NCBI RefSeq assembly: GCF_016545825.1
Contig: NC_052620.1
Span: 8,370,001-8,434,000, forward strand
DNA: 64,000 nucleotides
Source of the DNA: Eucalyptus grandis
Lineage: Eukaryota > Streptophyta > Magnoliopsida > Myrtales > Myrtaceae
Reading direction: 5' to 3'
Part shown: in pieces, positions 37,003 through 47,340 of the stretch
How positions within the stretch are numbered: position 1 is the first letter of the stretch
Layout: each line of letters opens with the position of its first letter
Program-made: the position numbers and the translations under genes
Notes under the pieces: model-generated
What the model was told of the DNA's origin: nothing
The model's input: the letters and a program-made list of their open reading frames with translations, nothing else
The model's database searches: none

Positions 37003-37563
37003 TCAAACTTTCTTTGGTACCCATATTTTCTTGGGTCCATTGGTGTTAGTATGATATGCGGTTTTTGCCCATACTTTCTTAACAGGTTTCCAAACCATAG
37101 GACATTCTTTCTCAAAATGATCTGAACTATTGCACTTTGAACATCTGAGAGCATTACGACCTACTGGTTTTACAAAGACCTTTTTAAAATGATTTTTGTA
37201 AGCATCTCTTGTGGGTCTTTGCTTAATTATTTCCTTCACTTTAGGAAAATCAATTAAAGGAATGGTTTCCACAGTCATTCCCAAACCAAATTTATTGAAA
37301 TAAGGTCTTTGTGCTGAAAGAATTTTCTCAAGTTTCTCAGATCCTATTGAAAATCTTTTGGAAATATTTGATATGTCATTTTTAAAAAATACATTTTCTT
37401 TTGAAAGGTTGTCTTCTCTTTCTTTAAGAGTAGAAACATTCATGTTTAAACATTTCACCTTTTCTTTCAAAACATTTTCCTGTTGTTTCAGTGCAGAATT
37501 TTCCTTTTTTAAGTTTGGAAATCCTTTTAAGAGAAGTCTTAAGACTAAAACATAACTCATCAA
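37003..37563 (-). pseudogene. element 2 gag C-terminal part with zinc knuckle
   Basis: A coiled-coil-like stretch rich in K, E, L and N, then the CCHC knuckle CSKCNSSDHFEKEC near 37100-37145, followed by a basic PKKIWVPK tail. It is in a different frame from the upstream gag piece. The knuckle binds the element RNA in the family. Confidence 0.82.
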
Positions 37564-37671
37564 CGTATTTAGAAACTTTAATAGGGATTTTAGAGTTACT
37601 CACCTCAAATTCACTGTCTGAATCTGAGTCTGTTACTTTTGAAAACTTTGTTTCTTTGGATTGAATCTTCT

Positions 37672-38262
37672 TCATTTTCTGTTTAGCTTTCTGAATCTTC
37701 TTATGATGAGAGCAAGCTCCTCATCATCCACATCATCTTTAGAATCTGTAACATCAGAATCATCATTGGATTTTAATGCAATGGATTTCTTACCTTTAGG
37801 ATTTTTGTCTTCATTGATTCGTTCCACTTCATAAGACTGAAGAGTCCCAACCAACTCATCGACAGATAGTGGCATAATTCTTTGTGTCTCCTTTATTGAG
37901 GTCATTATGTGATTCCAATCCTTGGAGAGTCCACGCAGTAGCTTGTTTACTTTCACGGGATTAGAAATTGGTTGACCTTGATTTTCAAGACCATTCACGA
38001 TTTCTGTAAAACGACTAAACATGTCAGTTATAAATTCTCCTGATTTCATTTTGAAGGCTTCGTAGTGACCGATGAGAATGTTGATTATGGTTTCTTTCAC
38101 TCGATCGGTTCCTTCATAGGTAATATGTAATCTATCCCAAACTTCTTTCGCTGTAACACAAGAAGATATTCTGTTATATTCAGTAGGTGACAAAGCACAA
38201 TATAAAGAATAAATTGCTTTTGCATCAAGAGCTTGTCTTTTGGTTATCTCTTCTTGAGTCAT
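37672..38262 (-). pseudogene. element 2 gag
   Basis: A 196-codon frame with AIYSLYCALSPTEYNRI, AKEVWDRLHITYEGTD, FSRFTEIVNGLENQGQP and LLRGLSKDWNHIMTSIKE, the plant copia gag domain. An acidic stretch with many D residues follows. The N-terminal end before 38262 is out of frame. Confidence 0.85.
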
Positions 38263-38537
38263 TTCACTAGACTCAACAGTTTCTTTTCCTCTCTCTGAGA
38301 CAGGTGCAGCTTTAGGAATGATTCCTTTGTCTACAACGTCCCATTCCAGAGGATCCTATGATCTTAGGAACGCTTTCATCTTATTTTTCCATATGTTGCA
38401 TTCTTTTCCATCAAAGTAAGGCAGTCTAGTATTGCTTTGCCCTTCTACTAGCCCTGGAGCTAACATACTAGCCATGGATCTTTAACTCTGAAGTAAAACA
38501 CTTCAAACAAAGTGAGTACACAGGCTCTGATACCAAT

Positions 38538-39465
38538 TGAGATAGCTAGTATAAGCACCTAGACCGGGGGGGGTGAATAGGTGTAAAAAATATTTTCTCG
38601 AGATAAGAGAGCAATACTAAGCAGACAATAGAGATGAAATTCTCTTTTCGTTAACAAAGCGAATTATGATCAAAGTAAAGCAGAGAGTAGGGAAGAGAAA
38701 ATGAACACAGAAATTATAGTGGTTCGGCTTATTCCAAGCCTATGTCCACTCTTCCGCACTGACAGCCCACCGGCTGGATTTCACTATGAACAAAAGAGTT
38801 GTTACAGCAAGGCTCTCCCTTGATTCCACAGTGTAGATACTCTACCACACTTCCTCAAGGTTTCTGAAGAATATGGACTCTTTTTTGCGTACAAGATTTC
38901 GCTCGGAAAATGAATTGACTAAGAACAAAGAGCTTCAGACTTTGGAATTCTTCTATCGCGCACACACTCGAACAACTGAAACGTCTTCCTTATATACTCC
39001 TTTATGCCATCATACCCGTTGGCACTTACCAAAAGAATTCTTCCAATATTCCTGTTGGACATAATCAATTAGGAAGATTATTCGAGCTATTTAAGGAACA
39101 TATCGATAGCTCATCAATTCTGCTCGCCCATACAATAAGGATCTCGGTTTCCATAAGTAGAACCTTCCAAGTATACTTCGCTAATCATCGGATCCTCAAT
39201 CTTTGAGTCGATAAAGGATTCCGTTATGTCATATCTAGCCAAGAGATCTTCTCTAGTCGATAAGGTCAAATCCTTAATGAAACATCCAGTCTTGGATAGC
39301 CATTCTTCGACGGATTAGAAACTGTCAATGAGAATAGACTTTGAGTCTTGAGTCTGGTAGTCCGAAGGTCTTCAGACTTTAAATAGTAGAGTCTGCAAAT
39401 CTTCAGACTAGACTGATGGAAACGTTTTGTTAGCTTCAAAATACTCCATGAAGATTTCTCCAACA
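38538..39465 (-). repeat. element 2 5' LTR (928 bp)
   Basis: Partner of 22834-23758. It is followed on minus by the perfect TGGTATCAGAGC primer binding site, fixing the orientation. Confidence 0.92.
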
Positions 39466-39470
39466 ATAGT

Positions 39471-39903
39471 GACCCTTCTAGTCACAGTTGTAAGACTTCA
39501 CCCTTGAAATACTCTTCACTCGAGGTCGTTTTCCTCTCTTATGTTGGTTAACTTTTGGTTTCTTGCAAGAAGAACTTAATCCCTTGCATTTCCACATATT
39601 GAATGAATCAATGCGCTTGTGCTTAGAGCTCAAAGCCCTTTTTGAGCTGAAAGCAACACAACAAATATCTGTATCCCGCTCAAATGTCTTGAGGCGGTCC
39701 TCTGCTAGCTTAAGGTGGCGCACATCATCCTCAAGTTCTTCCATAACATGGTCAAGAGCTTCCAGTGCTTCTTGCTTTTCAAGAACATATTGAGTTTTCA
39801 TATTCAATATTTCACAATTCTCGTCATTTAATTTGTCTTCTTTGTTCAAATAAGCAATTTTGTTCTTAGTTGCTAAAGCCATCGATTTGAACATATCAGA
39901 CAC
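39471..39903 (-). pseudogene. element 1 gag remnant with zinc knuckle start
   Basis: A coiled-coil-like stretch (EALEALDHVMEELEDDVRHL), then AFSSKRALSSKHKR and a basic region leading into the first half of a CCHC knuckle (YNCD). The second half (GHYACDC) is on the other side of element 2, near 22815-22830. One stop lies between. The N-terminal gag domain is not recognisable in 39904-40900. Confidence 0.75.
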
Positions 39904-41574
39904 ATATGCATGAATTATTAATGCCTATCGTTTATGCATCCATTTTGCATAGACCCATCATATTAATGAATAATTTTAAGTAAGGTTTCAGAATCAAAAT
40001 GGCACTATGTTTTCAATCATCATCCAAAAAAATCCTAACTCAAAACTATCATTAATATAATCTTCTATGCAAAATAAGTTCAATAAAGTCACTAAACCTT
40101 TCTTGAATTTCCCACAACGAATTGTAAATTAACGTACTAATTTACAACAACAAATAACATTGAACTTTCAATAATTAAACATGTCTATTACACTAAGTAA
40201 TATATTCAAAGGAAAAAAAATATCAACATAGAAAGAGACTTTTACACCTAAAAAACATCTCAAACTAATCTAAAAAATAAATAGGAAAAGTCTCTTCTAA
40301 TCTTTTAGTAAAATTCTCTAAGAATTTTGAAGGCACATTGGTCAACCACGAAAAAACTTTTGGAGAGCTCTCATGCCATCTCTAAGGTGCATTCACTCTG
40401 CGCCATGTGGCACTCATCCCAAGGGTTGAAGTTTGGTTAACTCGATCCTATAATATTCTCTTGTAAACACTACTGTAAGCCTCCTATAATCCAGGATCAC
40501 GTTAACCTCCTATAGGCGATCTAACACTGCTTGCCATTAAGGTGGAAGAGTGTTCATTAAGACCGATACCTTCTTAAAATCTGGCATAGGATAATCATTC
40601 AAGATGATTTCTTATATCATATGATTGACCCTGATCACGTGTGATATTACACAATGTCATTCGATCGATAATTAGCTAACTCTGTCATTAGCCCTTTAAG
40701 TCTTGCATTTTCTTCGTCCGTTGTCAGAAATGCAGGTATGCATGCATAACGCATCATAGTTTTTACAATAAATGCAGAACAAAAATGGATTACTTATAAT
40801 CCACAATGAACAAAAGGGAAAATACAGAATTTTCCATGGTTCATGCAACAAATGCAGAATGAAAAAGAGGGATTACTTATAATCCAAATTGACTTAATTG
40901 AGAAAAAAGAAAACACATTCCTTTTTTTTTCTTGTAAAGGTCAACGATCAAAGTCAACGGTCAAATTCAATAGTCAACGGTCATATGGGTTGAGGTCAAT
41001 GGGTCAATCGGGTCAATGGCCATCGGCTCGGGTCGAATTGGGTTGGACCGGTTTGATCGGGTCGGACTGGTGAGGTTGGGTCGAACCGGTGAGGCTGGGT
41101 TGGATCGGTCAAGTCGGTCGGGCCGGTCGGACGAACCGACCGGCACGTGCCACGCGCGTGCATGGCTGATGTCATTGTGACGTCAGTTGGAGCGTATGCG
41201 GAACACGCCAGGCTTCCTTGTGTGCGTCTCACTCGCATGGGACCGGAACGGTGCGTGTGATGCACGCGCTCGATGGGGACCGTATCAGCGCATGCAACGT
41301 AGGCGCCAACGACCCCAGTTAGTTGCTGCCGCGTGCGGTGGCGCGTTTGACGGCCCCCGGCGACGATCCACCACCCGTTTTTCTCGTATTGACAAGACCT
41401 TCGACCCTACGCTATTAGAATTGAACTTCGATTTACATAAAATCAAAAGACAGGGTGAACAGTACTCGGGTTAGGATTTTCCATCCCCGATCGGTTGATA
41501 GTGGTGTTTAACGAAAATTCAATAAAAAATAACTCATAAACATGAAAAAAGGGGTTGTGAAACATGAACGATGG
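39904..41574. other. element 1 5' untranslated and lost gag region
   Basis: AT-rich and without coding resemblance up to about 40900, then a GC-richer part with a degenerate GGTCGG/GGTCAA-type repeat (40940-41150), ending at the primer binding site at 41575. Frames on both strands here are low-complexity and not called. Confidence 0.5.
40940..41150. repeat. degenerate GGTCRRNYGGT-like short tandem repeat
   Basis: Words such as GGTCAACGGTC, GGGTCAATCGGGTC, GGTCGGACTGGT and GGTCGAACCGGT recur every 10-20 bases. Confidence 0.65.
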
Positions 41575-41586
41575 CTCTCATACCAA

Positions 41587-41999
41587 TGTTTGGAATTACT
41601 GATTCACTAAAATGGATTCGACAATAAATCGAACCCCTAAAATGAATGCGGAAGACGAGCCCAAGAACAAACATGTATCACCGATCAGAGACACACCACG
41701 GAATCGAGCGTACCTTATTATCCACATATTAAACACCAATGTTGAAATTCGAGGAGGAATCCTGATCTTGTTCTACCGAGGAGCATACTGTTGCTATTAG
41801 GGGGGAGAAAAACATTGTTTTTGGGAACGTACTGTTCTTTTGCTTCTTCAAGGGAGAGAGAGAGAAAACGTACGTAATTTCGTTTCAAGTGAGGGAGAGA
41901 GGGTTAACTGAATGTACCCCTTAAGAATACGTTGTTTCCCTTAAAACGCCTATTTCAAAAGACATAACCCCTCAACGTAAAAATGTTTCCCTCAAAAGA
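41587..41999 (-). repeat. element 1 5' LTR, truncated (413 bp)
   Basis: Begins TGTTTGGAATTACTG on plus and follows the 3' LTR up to TCAAAAGA at about 41999, where copy B intron 3 sequence takes over. The remaining 260 bases of the LTR are absent. Confidence 0.88.
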
Positions 42000-42076
42000 G
42001 AATGAAAAGAAAATGAGCAATGAGTGAAAATGGTGTTTAAGCTTTGGAATTGGGAATCAAAGAAACTTTTAATTAC

Positions 42077-42289
42077 CTAAGGCTCCCCAACCCAAACGAA
42101 GGGAATGGAGGACAGACCAGCAGTTTGTTCATAAGTGCTTTGGTGGTACCAGTAGCTGAGGATGATGCTTTTGTCGTAGTCGTAAGCGAATGGCTCGACC
42201 ATGCCATCTGGCAGCTAAACTCGGATCGATCCATATAGTCCGGCCTCTTTTTGCATCCCGTAATACGCGTGGAACAAGTAAGTTTTGGG
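42077..42289 (-). pseudogene. copy B exon 3
   Basis: Same 213-base length as in copies A and C. YLFHAYYGMQKEAGLYG is readable: the copper motif HAHYG has become HAYYG. There is an in-frame stop after SIRV, and the last codon before the GT donor is TAG. The AG acceptor is present. Confidence 0.9.
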
Positions 42290-42349
42290 CTACATAAGGT
42301 AAAAGTTTAATGTCATCTAGAGCAGCTCTTGCAATATGGGAATTTAGAG

Positions 42350-42895
42350 TATATTTGGTTCAGCATTCCTAATGAGCTTTTGACCTCCAAAGCCCCTAAG
42401 GGAAATGCTGGATCATTTGGTGACTATTTTGAAAGAGCTTTCACTAGAAAATTAGTATTGGGAAGGTTGAATCTCAATGCTAATAGGGACTAGTATTGGG
42501 CTTTCGGCATTTGGCCAAATGCTGAAGCTTATTTTTTTTCCTTCCAAAACTACCCTCTCCAATTTTTCAAATTTTCGATTTTATCCCTTATTATTATTAA
42601 AAAAGGACCAAACCCATCATCGGATTGGCGAAGGGCTATGGCTGTCGACGAGCTAGATCTGGCCATCGATCGAGGTCACATGACCTCGAGCAATCCAAGC
42701 AGTGGTCGCTTGGGTTGCACACCACCTAGGTCACATGACCCTTGTTGACCTTGGGTGACCTCTCACATCCCTCGTTGGAGGTTGCTCGACCTCGAACGAC
42801 CTTGATCGACCTTGAACGACAGCCACCAGTGTCGAACGACCTTGATCGACCTTGAACGACAGCCACCAGTGTCGGATTTGGCTTGTTGGCAGCCA
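42350..42895. mobile_element. insertion in copy B intron 2, unclassified
   Basis: Homology to intron 2 of copies A and C stops near 42350 (GGGAATTTAGAG) and resumes near 42900 (before CTGCACTCAGACAC). The insert starts with TATATTTGGTTCAGC, typical of the start of a plant DNA element, and has a GC-richer part with CATGACCTCGAG words and a perfect 40-base tandem duplication. I could not find a matching right end. Confidence 0.5.
42792..42871. repeat. perfect tandem duplication, 2 x 40 bp
   Basis: Positions 42792-42831 and 42832-42871 are identical by eye (both TCGAACGACCTTGATC to CCACCAGTG). Confidence 0.95.
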
Positions 42896-43111
42896 AGTGT
42901 TGTTGTGAAAACTTGGGTGACAAAAACATTGGGCTGCACTCAGACACATGGGAACCCAATTTTCATGAACTATCAAGGAAGTGAGTTCCATAAAAACCTC
43001 ACATGATATGAGGTTTTAGAAAAGCTAGTGTGAATAGGCATTTTTTTTTTATTGGTCGAATAGCATGAATAGGGAGGAACGATAATCATTGTATTGTCTA
43101 TGAAGACTCAC

Positions 43112-43204
43112 CCGATCAACAACGAAATGATGGGTAAAAGTATCTCTAGACAAGATGGGACACTGAGTCATACCCCCTGTCCAATCGCTCCACGGGCTTC
43201 CAAT
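43112..43204 (-). pseudogene. copy B exon 2
   Basis: A 93-base exon reading PWSDWTGGMTQCPILSRD. The donor GTGAGT is intact; the acceptor reads CAT instead of CAG. Confidence 0.88.
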
Positions 43205-43317
43205 ATGCAATTTAGTCCAACTCAAAATCATCGTCTCATAAACTGCTTATCACAAATCTTCATTAAACACTTGAACGAGACCTTCTTAATATGGTTTCAC
43301 TTTGGTTCACTGTATAC

Positions 43318-43424
43318 CTGTCAAATTCCATGCCAACGAATTGCCAGATTCTCTGTCACCAAGCTGTTGGTAACTTCCACGACGACGGTGTCTCCCTATT
43401 GTGCTACGATGGCCGGACCTGAAA
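43318..43424 (-). pseudogene. copy B exon 1, 3' part
   Basis: Encodes GPAIVAQ, stop, [19 protein letters not shown], then RWHGI and a second stop. The copper ligand His of HWHG is Arg. It ends at a GT donor, and the LTR at 43425-46669 separates it from the start of the exon. Confidence 0.88.
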
Positions 43425-46400
43425 TGTGACATCCTGGATTTTCGATCCGTTTTCAAAAATTGAATAAATTGGGCTTTTCATCGACGTGCCAATAGTGCTA
43501 TTCTCTGAGCTGATCACTCATGAGATAACTAAACTATTTAGGGAAGTCATTAAGGGATTTTAACGCAATAGACTTGAGAATTCGACCATGAATCGACTGC
43601 TCGACCATACTAATTTGCAAGGGTTATTATGGCACAATTAAAAATTGATCAGAGACTGGAGATAGGTCGATTCGATTGAGATGTGTGATTGAGTGCAGGT
43701 GATTCCACCTAATTGCAAAATTCTCATCAATTGGCACTAGATTGATTTTCTGTTGTTTTGGGTACCTTGTGTCCGTAATTGAAATCTTGAGATTTTCACG
43801 ATAATCGAGAGTCATCAATGTATCGAAGATCTACGTTGTGGTTCGAAAATAATTGACCATGGGTCAATTGCACTAAAAATTCCTAAAAGCTATTTGTTAA
43901 GTTAGGTCACGCTAAAATCGCGTCAGATTGAAATTAACTGTGAAGTTGAACCTGATTTCAGAAATTGAAAGTTCCGTCATGTCATGGCTTATTTTAGAAA
44001 CGTCTACTCATCATTTGAAGAACTTTCGGTGATTCCGGGATTTTTATGGAAAATCGATTTGGACGTTTCGGAAAATGAACGGGAATTCAGATTGGCCGAA
44101 TTAAAGGGAATTTTGGCTTCTATATCGATCTATATGGTGAAGGGGACTTGTAGAATTATGTGGGCTCTTTCTTCATCAAAAGTGGACTTAAATTGGGAAA
44201 TTTGTTGAAGAAATTGAAGTCCAAAAATAAGTAAATTCGGAACCATGGGAGGGCAGCATTTTTTTGGCTTCAAATTAAGTTAATTGGTGAATTTATTTGG
44301 CTAGAAAGATATAAGAGACTAAGGGATAAGATTGAATGCTTTTGGGGGACAAGCATTCAATTAATTGGGTATTCTTTATTAACTTTTGCACCATCTCCCT
44401 CCCTCATCTGATCTCTCTCTCCTTCAGTCTCAATCGTGCGCCAGCTGCATCGGTTCTTCCCTCACTCGCTGCTTTTCATCGATCGACAGCCACGCATTTC
44501 CTTTCTTCCCCCTAGCATTCACTTCATCTCTCTCTGCCACTTAGCCCACCAATTCTTCTTCAAGAAGTTGTCCAGCCAAGACACCGCCCGACCTTCATCA
44601 ATGCACGCCTGCAACTCCACTACCGTTGGTATCCACCGGTCAACAAATCAGCATTGAAGACCACCAAAATTTCTTCAAGCTGCAGGTCCTCCGAATTCTC
44701 CACTGCTTCGTGTCTTCAGCCAGCTCATGCCGGTCAACACCCCCACTCCACGAAGCCCATCTTTGAGCGCCCTCTTCTCCACCAAGTTCGGTTTGCCACC
44801 GAATCGAGCCCAACATCCCCTCGTGAAGTCAGCCGCAAGAAGCCGAGCCCAGCATTTCCATGAAATTATTCTCGGCCCACCTTGTATAGCAGCGATTTTT
44901 CAGCTCGGGCAGTAAGTTGCGGGCCAATTTTTGAGCCCAATTCATGCCCCGTTGGTGTCGCCATTTTGGGATTTGTCGATCCTCGTCGCATCCCCGTTGT
45001 TTTGATCAGAGCGGATCGCGAATCAAGTGAGTTGTCTCTCTAAATCTCGATTAGTAGGTTAATTATGCTTAGATGGTATTTAGATTATGTTAATTAAGGT
45101 TTAGGTGGTTAGTTAGATTAGATTAATTGTTTAAATATCCAATTTTGCATGTTAGGTTGTTAAATTAAGTTAATTAGGGCCTTGATAGGTTGTATTAATT
45201 ATCTAGATTGGTTTAGGATTTTTCTAGGTCCGTCTCAGTATTTAATTTAGCATTTTTGGCCTAGGTTTGTATTTTTGGCATTTAATTGAATTATTTAATT
45301 AATTTTAGTAATTCTTTAATTATTAAATATTTTTTGGAAATTACACCGGAATAGCTGGTGACTGGAATTTCGTGCTGATTGCAATGGTGTGTTCAGATTT
45401 TGCAATTGGATGTTAATTTGTGCAAATTGAGCGCTGATTAGATTTTTGGTAAATTATTCCAAAAATTGTGAATTTCAATATTTATTAAAAAAATTCGGGT
45501 GTCAGGTTTTAACACCGAAAATAGTTTTATATACTATATAAAAGGGATTTTAAATGGGGGATATCAACTTTTTCGGGTTCGATCTGACCGTGTACCCACA
45601 CACGACTATTTTCACCGGATGTTTTTAATATGAAAAAAAATATGCTATGATCACTATTTTAATGGAGACATTTGAGTGAAATGCACAATGTCCTAGGCCA
45701 AGATTGATTGATTGTGTGTTGGTTAATGAGAACCTGTCTCGAGCTTTTAAGTTGGACATTACCCTATATGGGATATCCATTCTTTGGATCACAGGTCGTA
45801 GTAGATTATGGACCTACGCCCCTTCGGGGAAACCGTCTATTAAGATATGGACGTCGCTGTACTCAATGGAGGTGAGATGAAGCCTAGCTACGCCAGAAGA
45901 CATTAAACTTATGAGTAGGTTGTATTCGGGTCGCAGTAGATTTTGAACCTACGCCCCTTCAGGGAAGCCATCTATTAAGATATAGACGTTGTTGTGCTTA
46001 ATGGTGGTGAGATGATGTCTAGCTGTGCCAGTAGACACTGAACCTATGAGTAGGTGGTACCCTTAAGGCGAAAATATTAACAATTGGAACGCATGATTGA
46101 TTGATTGAGTTGATGAGACGTTTTAATTGTTGTGTGCATTAATTATATGCAATTGAGATATGAAATGAGCTGACATACAGGAAGGAACTGAGGTGAGGTG
46201 AGTTCCTTGTTCAAATTGTGTGATTGTGTGGCTACAGTGCCTTAAGGCGTATTTACTTCCTAATAGGGGTTTAGGGGGTGGACTTGCTAAGACATTGTTT
46301 CACTAGTTATTGTATAACCATTTTTAGGTCCTTAGTTGGTGGTCGTGGAGGACCGAAGCTCTGCAGGTGGAGTCTGAAAGATCAGCGCATGTGTCCTACT

Positions 46401-46669
46401 AGTACGGTGCATGATAGCTTCTTTTGAGAGTCGATCATTTTGTAGGTTTTTTACCTAGTCTCCTTTTGTATATAAACTCAGTTGTTTATAAAAGTGTACT
46501 TTTGTGAAATGTTGCTATGCTTTTCTATCCCATGTTGTTTGTTGTTAGGGGTTATTGTTTGCTTCCACATGTGCAATTAAAAATGAAAGGGTCGGTGACT
46601 AGTCTTGGGAAGTTGCATTTGTATCGACCGCAGTGGAATGTGCGCATTCTCGATAGTCGGGGTGTGACA
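43425..46669. mobile_element. solo LTR, gypsy-like (3245 bp), in copy B exon 1
   Basis: Begins TGTGACATCC and ends GGGGTGTGACA, and splits a continuous exon. Flanks are TGAAA (43420-43424) and TGAGG (46670-46674), a weak 3/5 match. No gag or pol is seen, only simple frames such as 44436-44915. The long LTR with these ends fits plant Ty3/gypsy families. It contains a 135-base tandem duplication at 45795-46064. Confidence 0.78.
45795..46064. repeat. tandem duplication, 2 x about 135 bp, inside the LTR
   Basis: Both units carry GTCGYAGTAGATT, ACCTACGCCCCTTC, CTATTAAGATAT, GGTGAGATGA and TATGAGTAGGT in the same order at a 135-base offset, with several differences. Confidence 0.85.
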
Positions 46670-46822
46670 TGAGGTCTTTCCGTTGATGGTGATGGCCAAC
46701 TTCTTGTAGCAATCCAGCGACATGAACTCATACTTCACGTCCCACTTGTAGCGATGAACTTTAGCATTTGCCGATGCCATCATCGCAAAAACACATAGCA
46801 ACAATTTGATTAATTGACTCAT
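46670..46822 (-). pseudogene. copy B exon 1, 5' part with start codon
   Basis: ATG at 46820-46822, then an open signal-peptide-like stretch (MSQLIKLLLCVFAMMASA) and [22 protein letters not shown], closely matching copy A exon 1. The frame leaves the gene at the LTR boundary. Confidence 0.9.
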
Positions 46823-47068
46823 TTTTTGCGCTTACCAGAACCGAACTGCAAACAATGTATCAAAGATCGATTGAATGGACTGGATTTGTGGGGCAACTGT
46901 CGACCACAACAATGGGGATGAAAGAAGGAGGAGAAGGAGGGGGAGAATTAGAAGTAGGTATAAAAATATACCATGGTTTTAGGTACTTCGTCGATAAGAC
47001 ATAGGATATCGATGAAGGATGCTCTTCGATGGTATTTATAATGTCCAAAGAGACTAGAGTTGATTATG
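46823..47068 (-). promoter_or_regulatory. upstream region of copy B with TATA-like palindrome
   Basis: Homologous to 1167-1400. The palindrome GGTATAAAAATATACC (46957-46972) lies 135 bases before the ATG and is the best TATA candidate. A second candidate, ATTATAAATACC on minus, is near 47031-47042. Confidence 0.4.
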
Positions 47069-47081
47069 TTGTATTATCATA

Positions 47082-47340
47082 TTTTTTTTTTTTGGTAACT
47101 GAGAATCCGCTTGAGCCCACTTTCACCTATGCTAGTTGGGGTCACACAGCCCTCCGGTGCCCGGTGACACCAGCGGACCTCACCAAAGTTGTTTGGACGA
47201 CTATACCTTAGAGGAAGCTGGCCCAGCAACCCACCGCTAGGGCCCCCCACTTAAATCGCCATAGCAATGTAGGGATTTGAACTCTCGAACGCATCGAAGC
47301 AGGAGAGAACGAATACCAACGTGGCTGCTCACGGGTGGGT
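47082..47340 (-). mobile_element. tRNA-derived SINE (259 bp) in the copy B upstream region
   Basis: Flanked by TTGTATTATCATA (47069-47081) and TTGTATTATTATA (47341-47353), a 13-base target duplication with one mismatch. On minus it has an A-box-like GTGAGCAGCCACGTTGGTA close to its 5' end, a B-box-like GAGTTCAAATCCC near 47270-47285, and an A run (T run on plus, 47082-47093) as 3' tail. Non-coding. Confidence 0.82.

Larger units (their letters stand above)
22834..39465 (-). mobile_element. Sirevirus-like Ty1/copia retrotransposon, element 2, nested in element 1
   Basis: Complete element with perfect ATAGT target duplications (22829-22833 and 39466-39470). 5' LTR 38538-39465, primer binding site 38525-38536 (TGGTATCAGAGC on minus, perfect), gag 37672-38262, zinc knuckle in 37003-37563, protease 36305-36952, integrase 35861-36298, reverse transcriptase about 34700-35376, RNase H 34172-34621, then an extra env-like frame (33476 to 24339, interrupted by element 3), two polypurine tracts (about 24081-24110 and 23759-23775), and 3' LTR 22834-23758. 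Without element 3 and its duplicated 5 bases it is about 9.4 kb. The extra 3' frame plus multiple polypurine tracts point to the Sirevirus lineage. Several frames are broken, so it is inactive. Confidence 0.9.
15046..41999 (-). mobile_element. Ty1/copia retrotransposon, element 1 (outer; host of the nest)
   Basis: Minus-strand copia element in copy B exon 4. 3' LTR 15046-15714; purine-rich tract just above 15714; RNase H 16664-17023; reverse transcriptase about 20295-21168; integrase 21631-22269; protease about 22580-22830; gag remnant 39471-39903; primer binding site 41575-41586 (TGGTATGAGAGC, one mismatch to the initiator-Met tRNA type); 5' LTR 41587-41999. The coding order on minus (protease, integrase, reverse transcriptase, RNase H) is that of copia. 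It is interrupted by a solo LTR (17301-20289) and element 2 (22834-39465). All frames are broken. The 5' LTR lacks about 260 bases compared with the 3' LTR, and about 100 bases of the host gene are missing at the same junction. Confidence 0.9.
10529..46822 (-). pseudogene. L-ascorbate oxidase pseudogene, copy B, split by transposons
   Basis: The same five-exon gene as copies A and C, dead many times over. Exon 1: 46822-46670 plus 43424-43318, split by a 3.2-kb LTR, with two stops, and the copper motif HWHG reads RWHG. Exon 2: 43204-43112, acceptor AG changed to AT. Exon 3: 42289-42077, AG acceptor kept, but one internal stop and a stop at the last codon (CAG to TAG). Exon 4: only 15045-14913 remains, its 5' part deleted at the edge of a 27-kb retrotransposon nest. 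Exon 5: 13497-13007 plus 10977-10529, split by a 2.0-kb LTR, with frameshifts near 13430 and 13200-13230, stops near 13475 and 10938, and a 30-base deletion near 10713. The type 1 copper His in HCHIExH is Gln. The order and strand of all pieces agree with one ancestral gene. Confidence 0.92.

Noticed and set aside
40940..41474. Open frames in the GC-richer part of element 1's 5' region
   Set aside because: Translate a degenerate GGTCGG repeat; no resemblance to gag.
47264..47340. tRNA gene suggested by A-box and B-box-like words
   Set aside because: No cloverleaf can be folded by eye, and a 3' A tail and target duplications show it is a SINE head.
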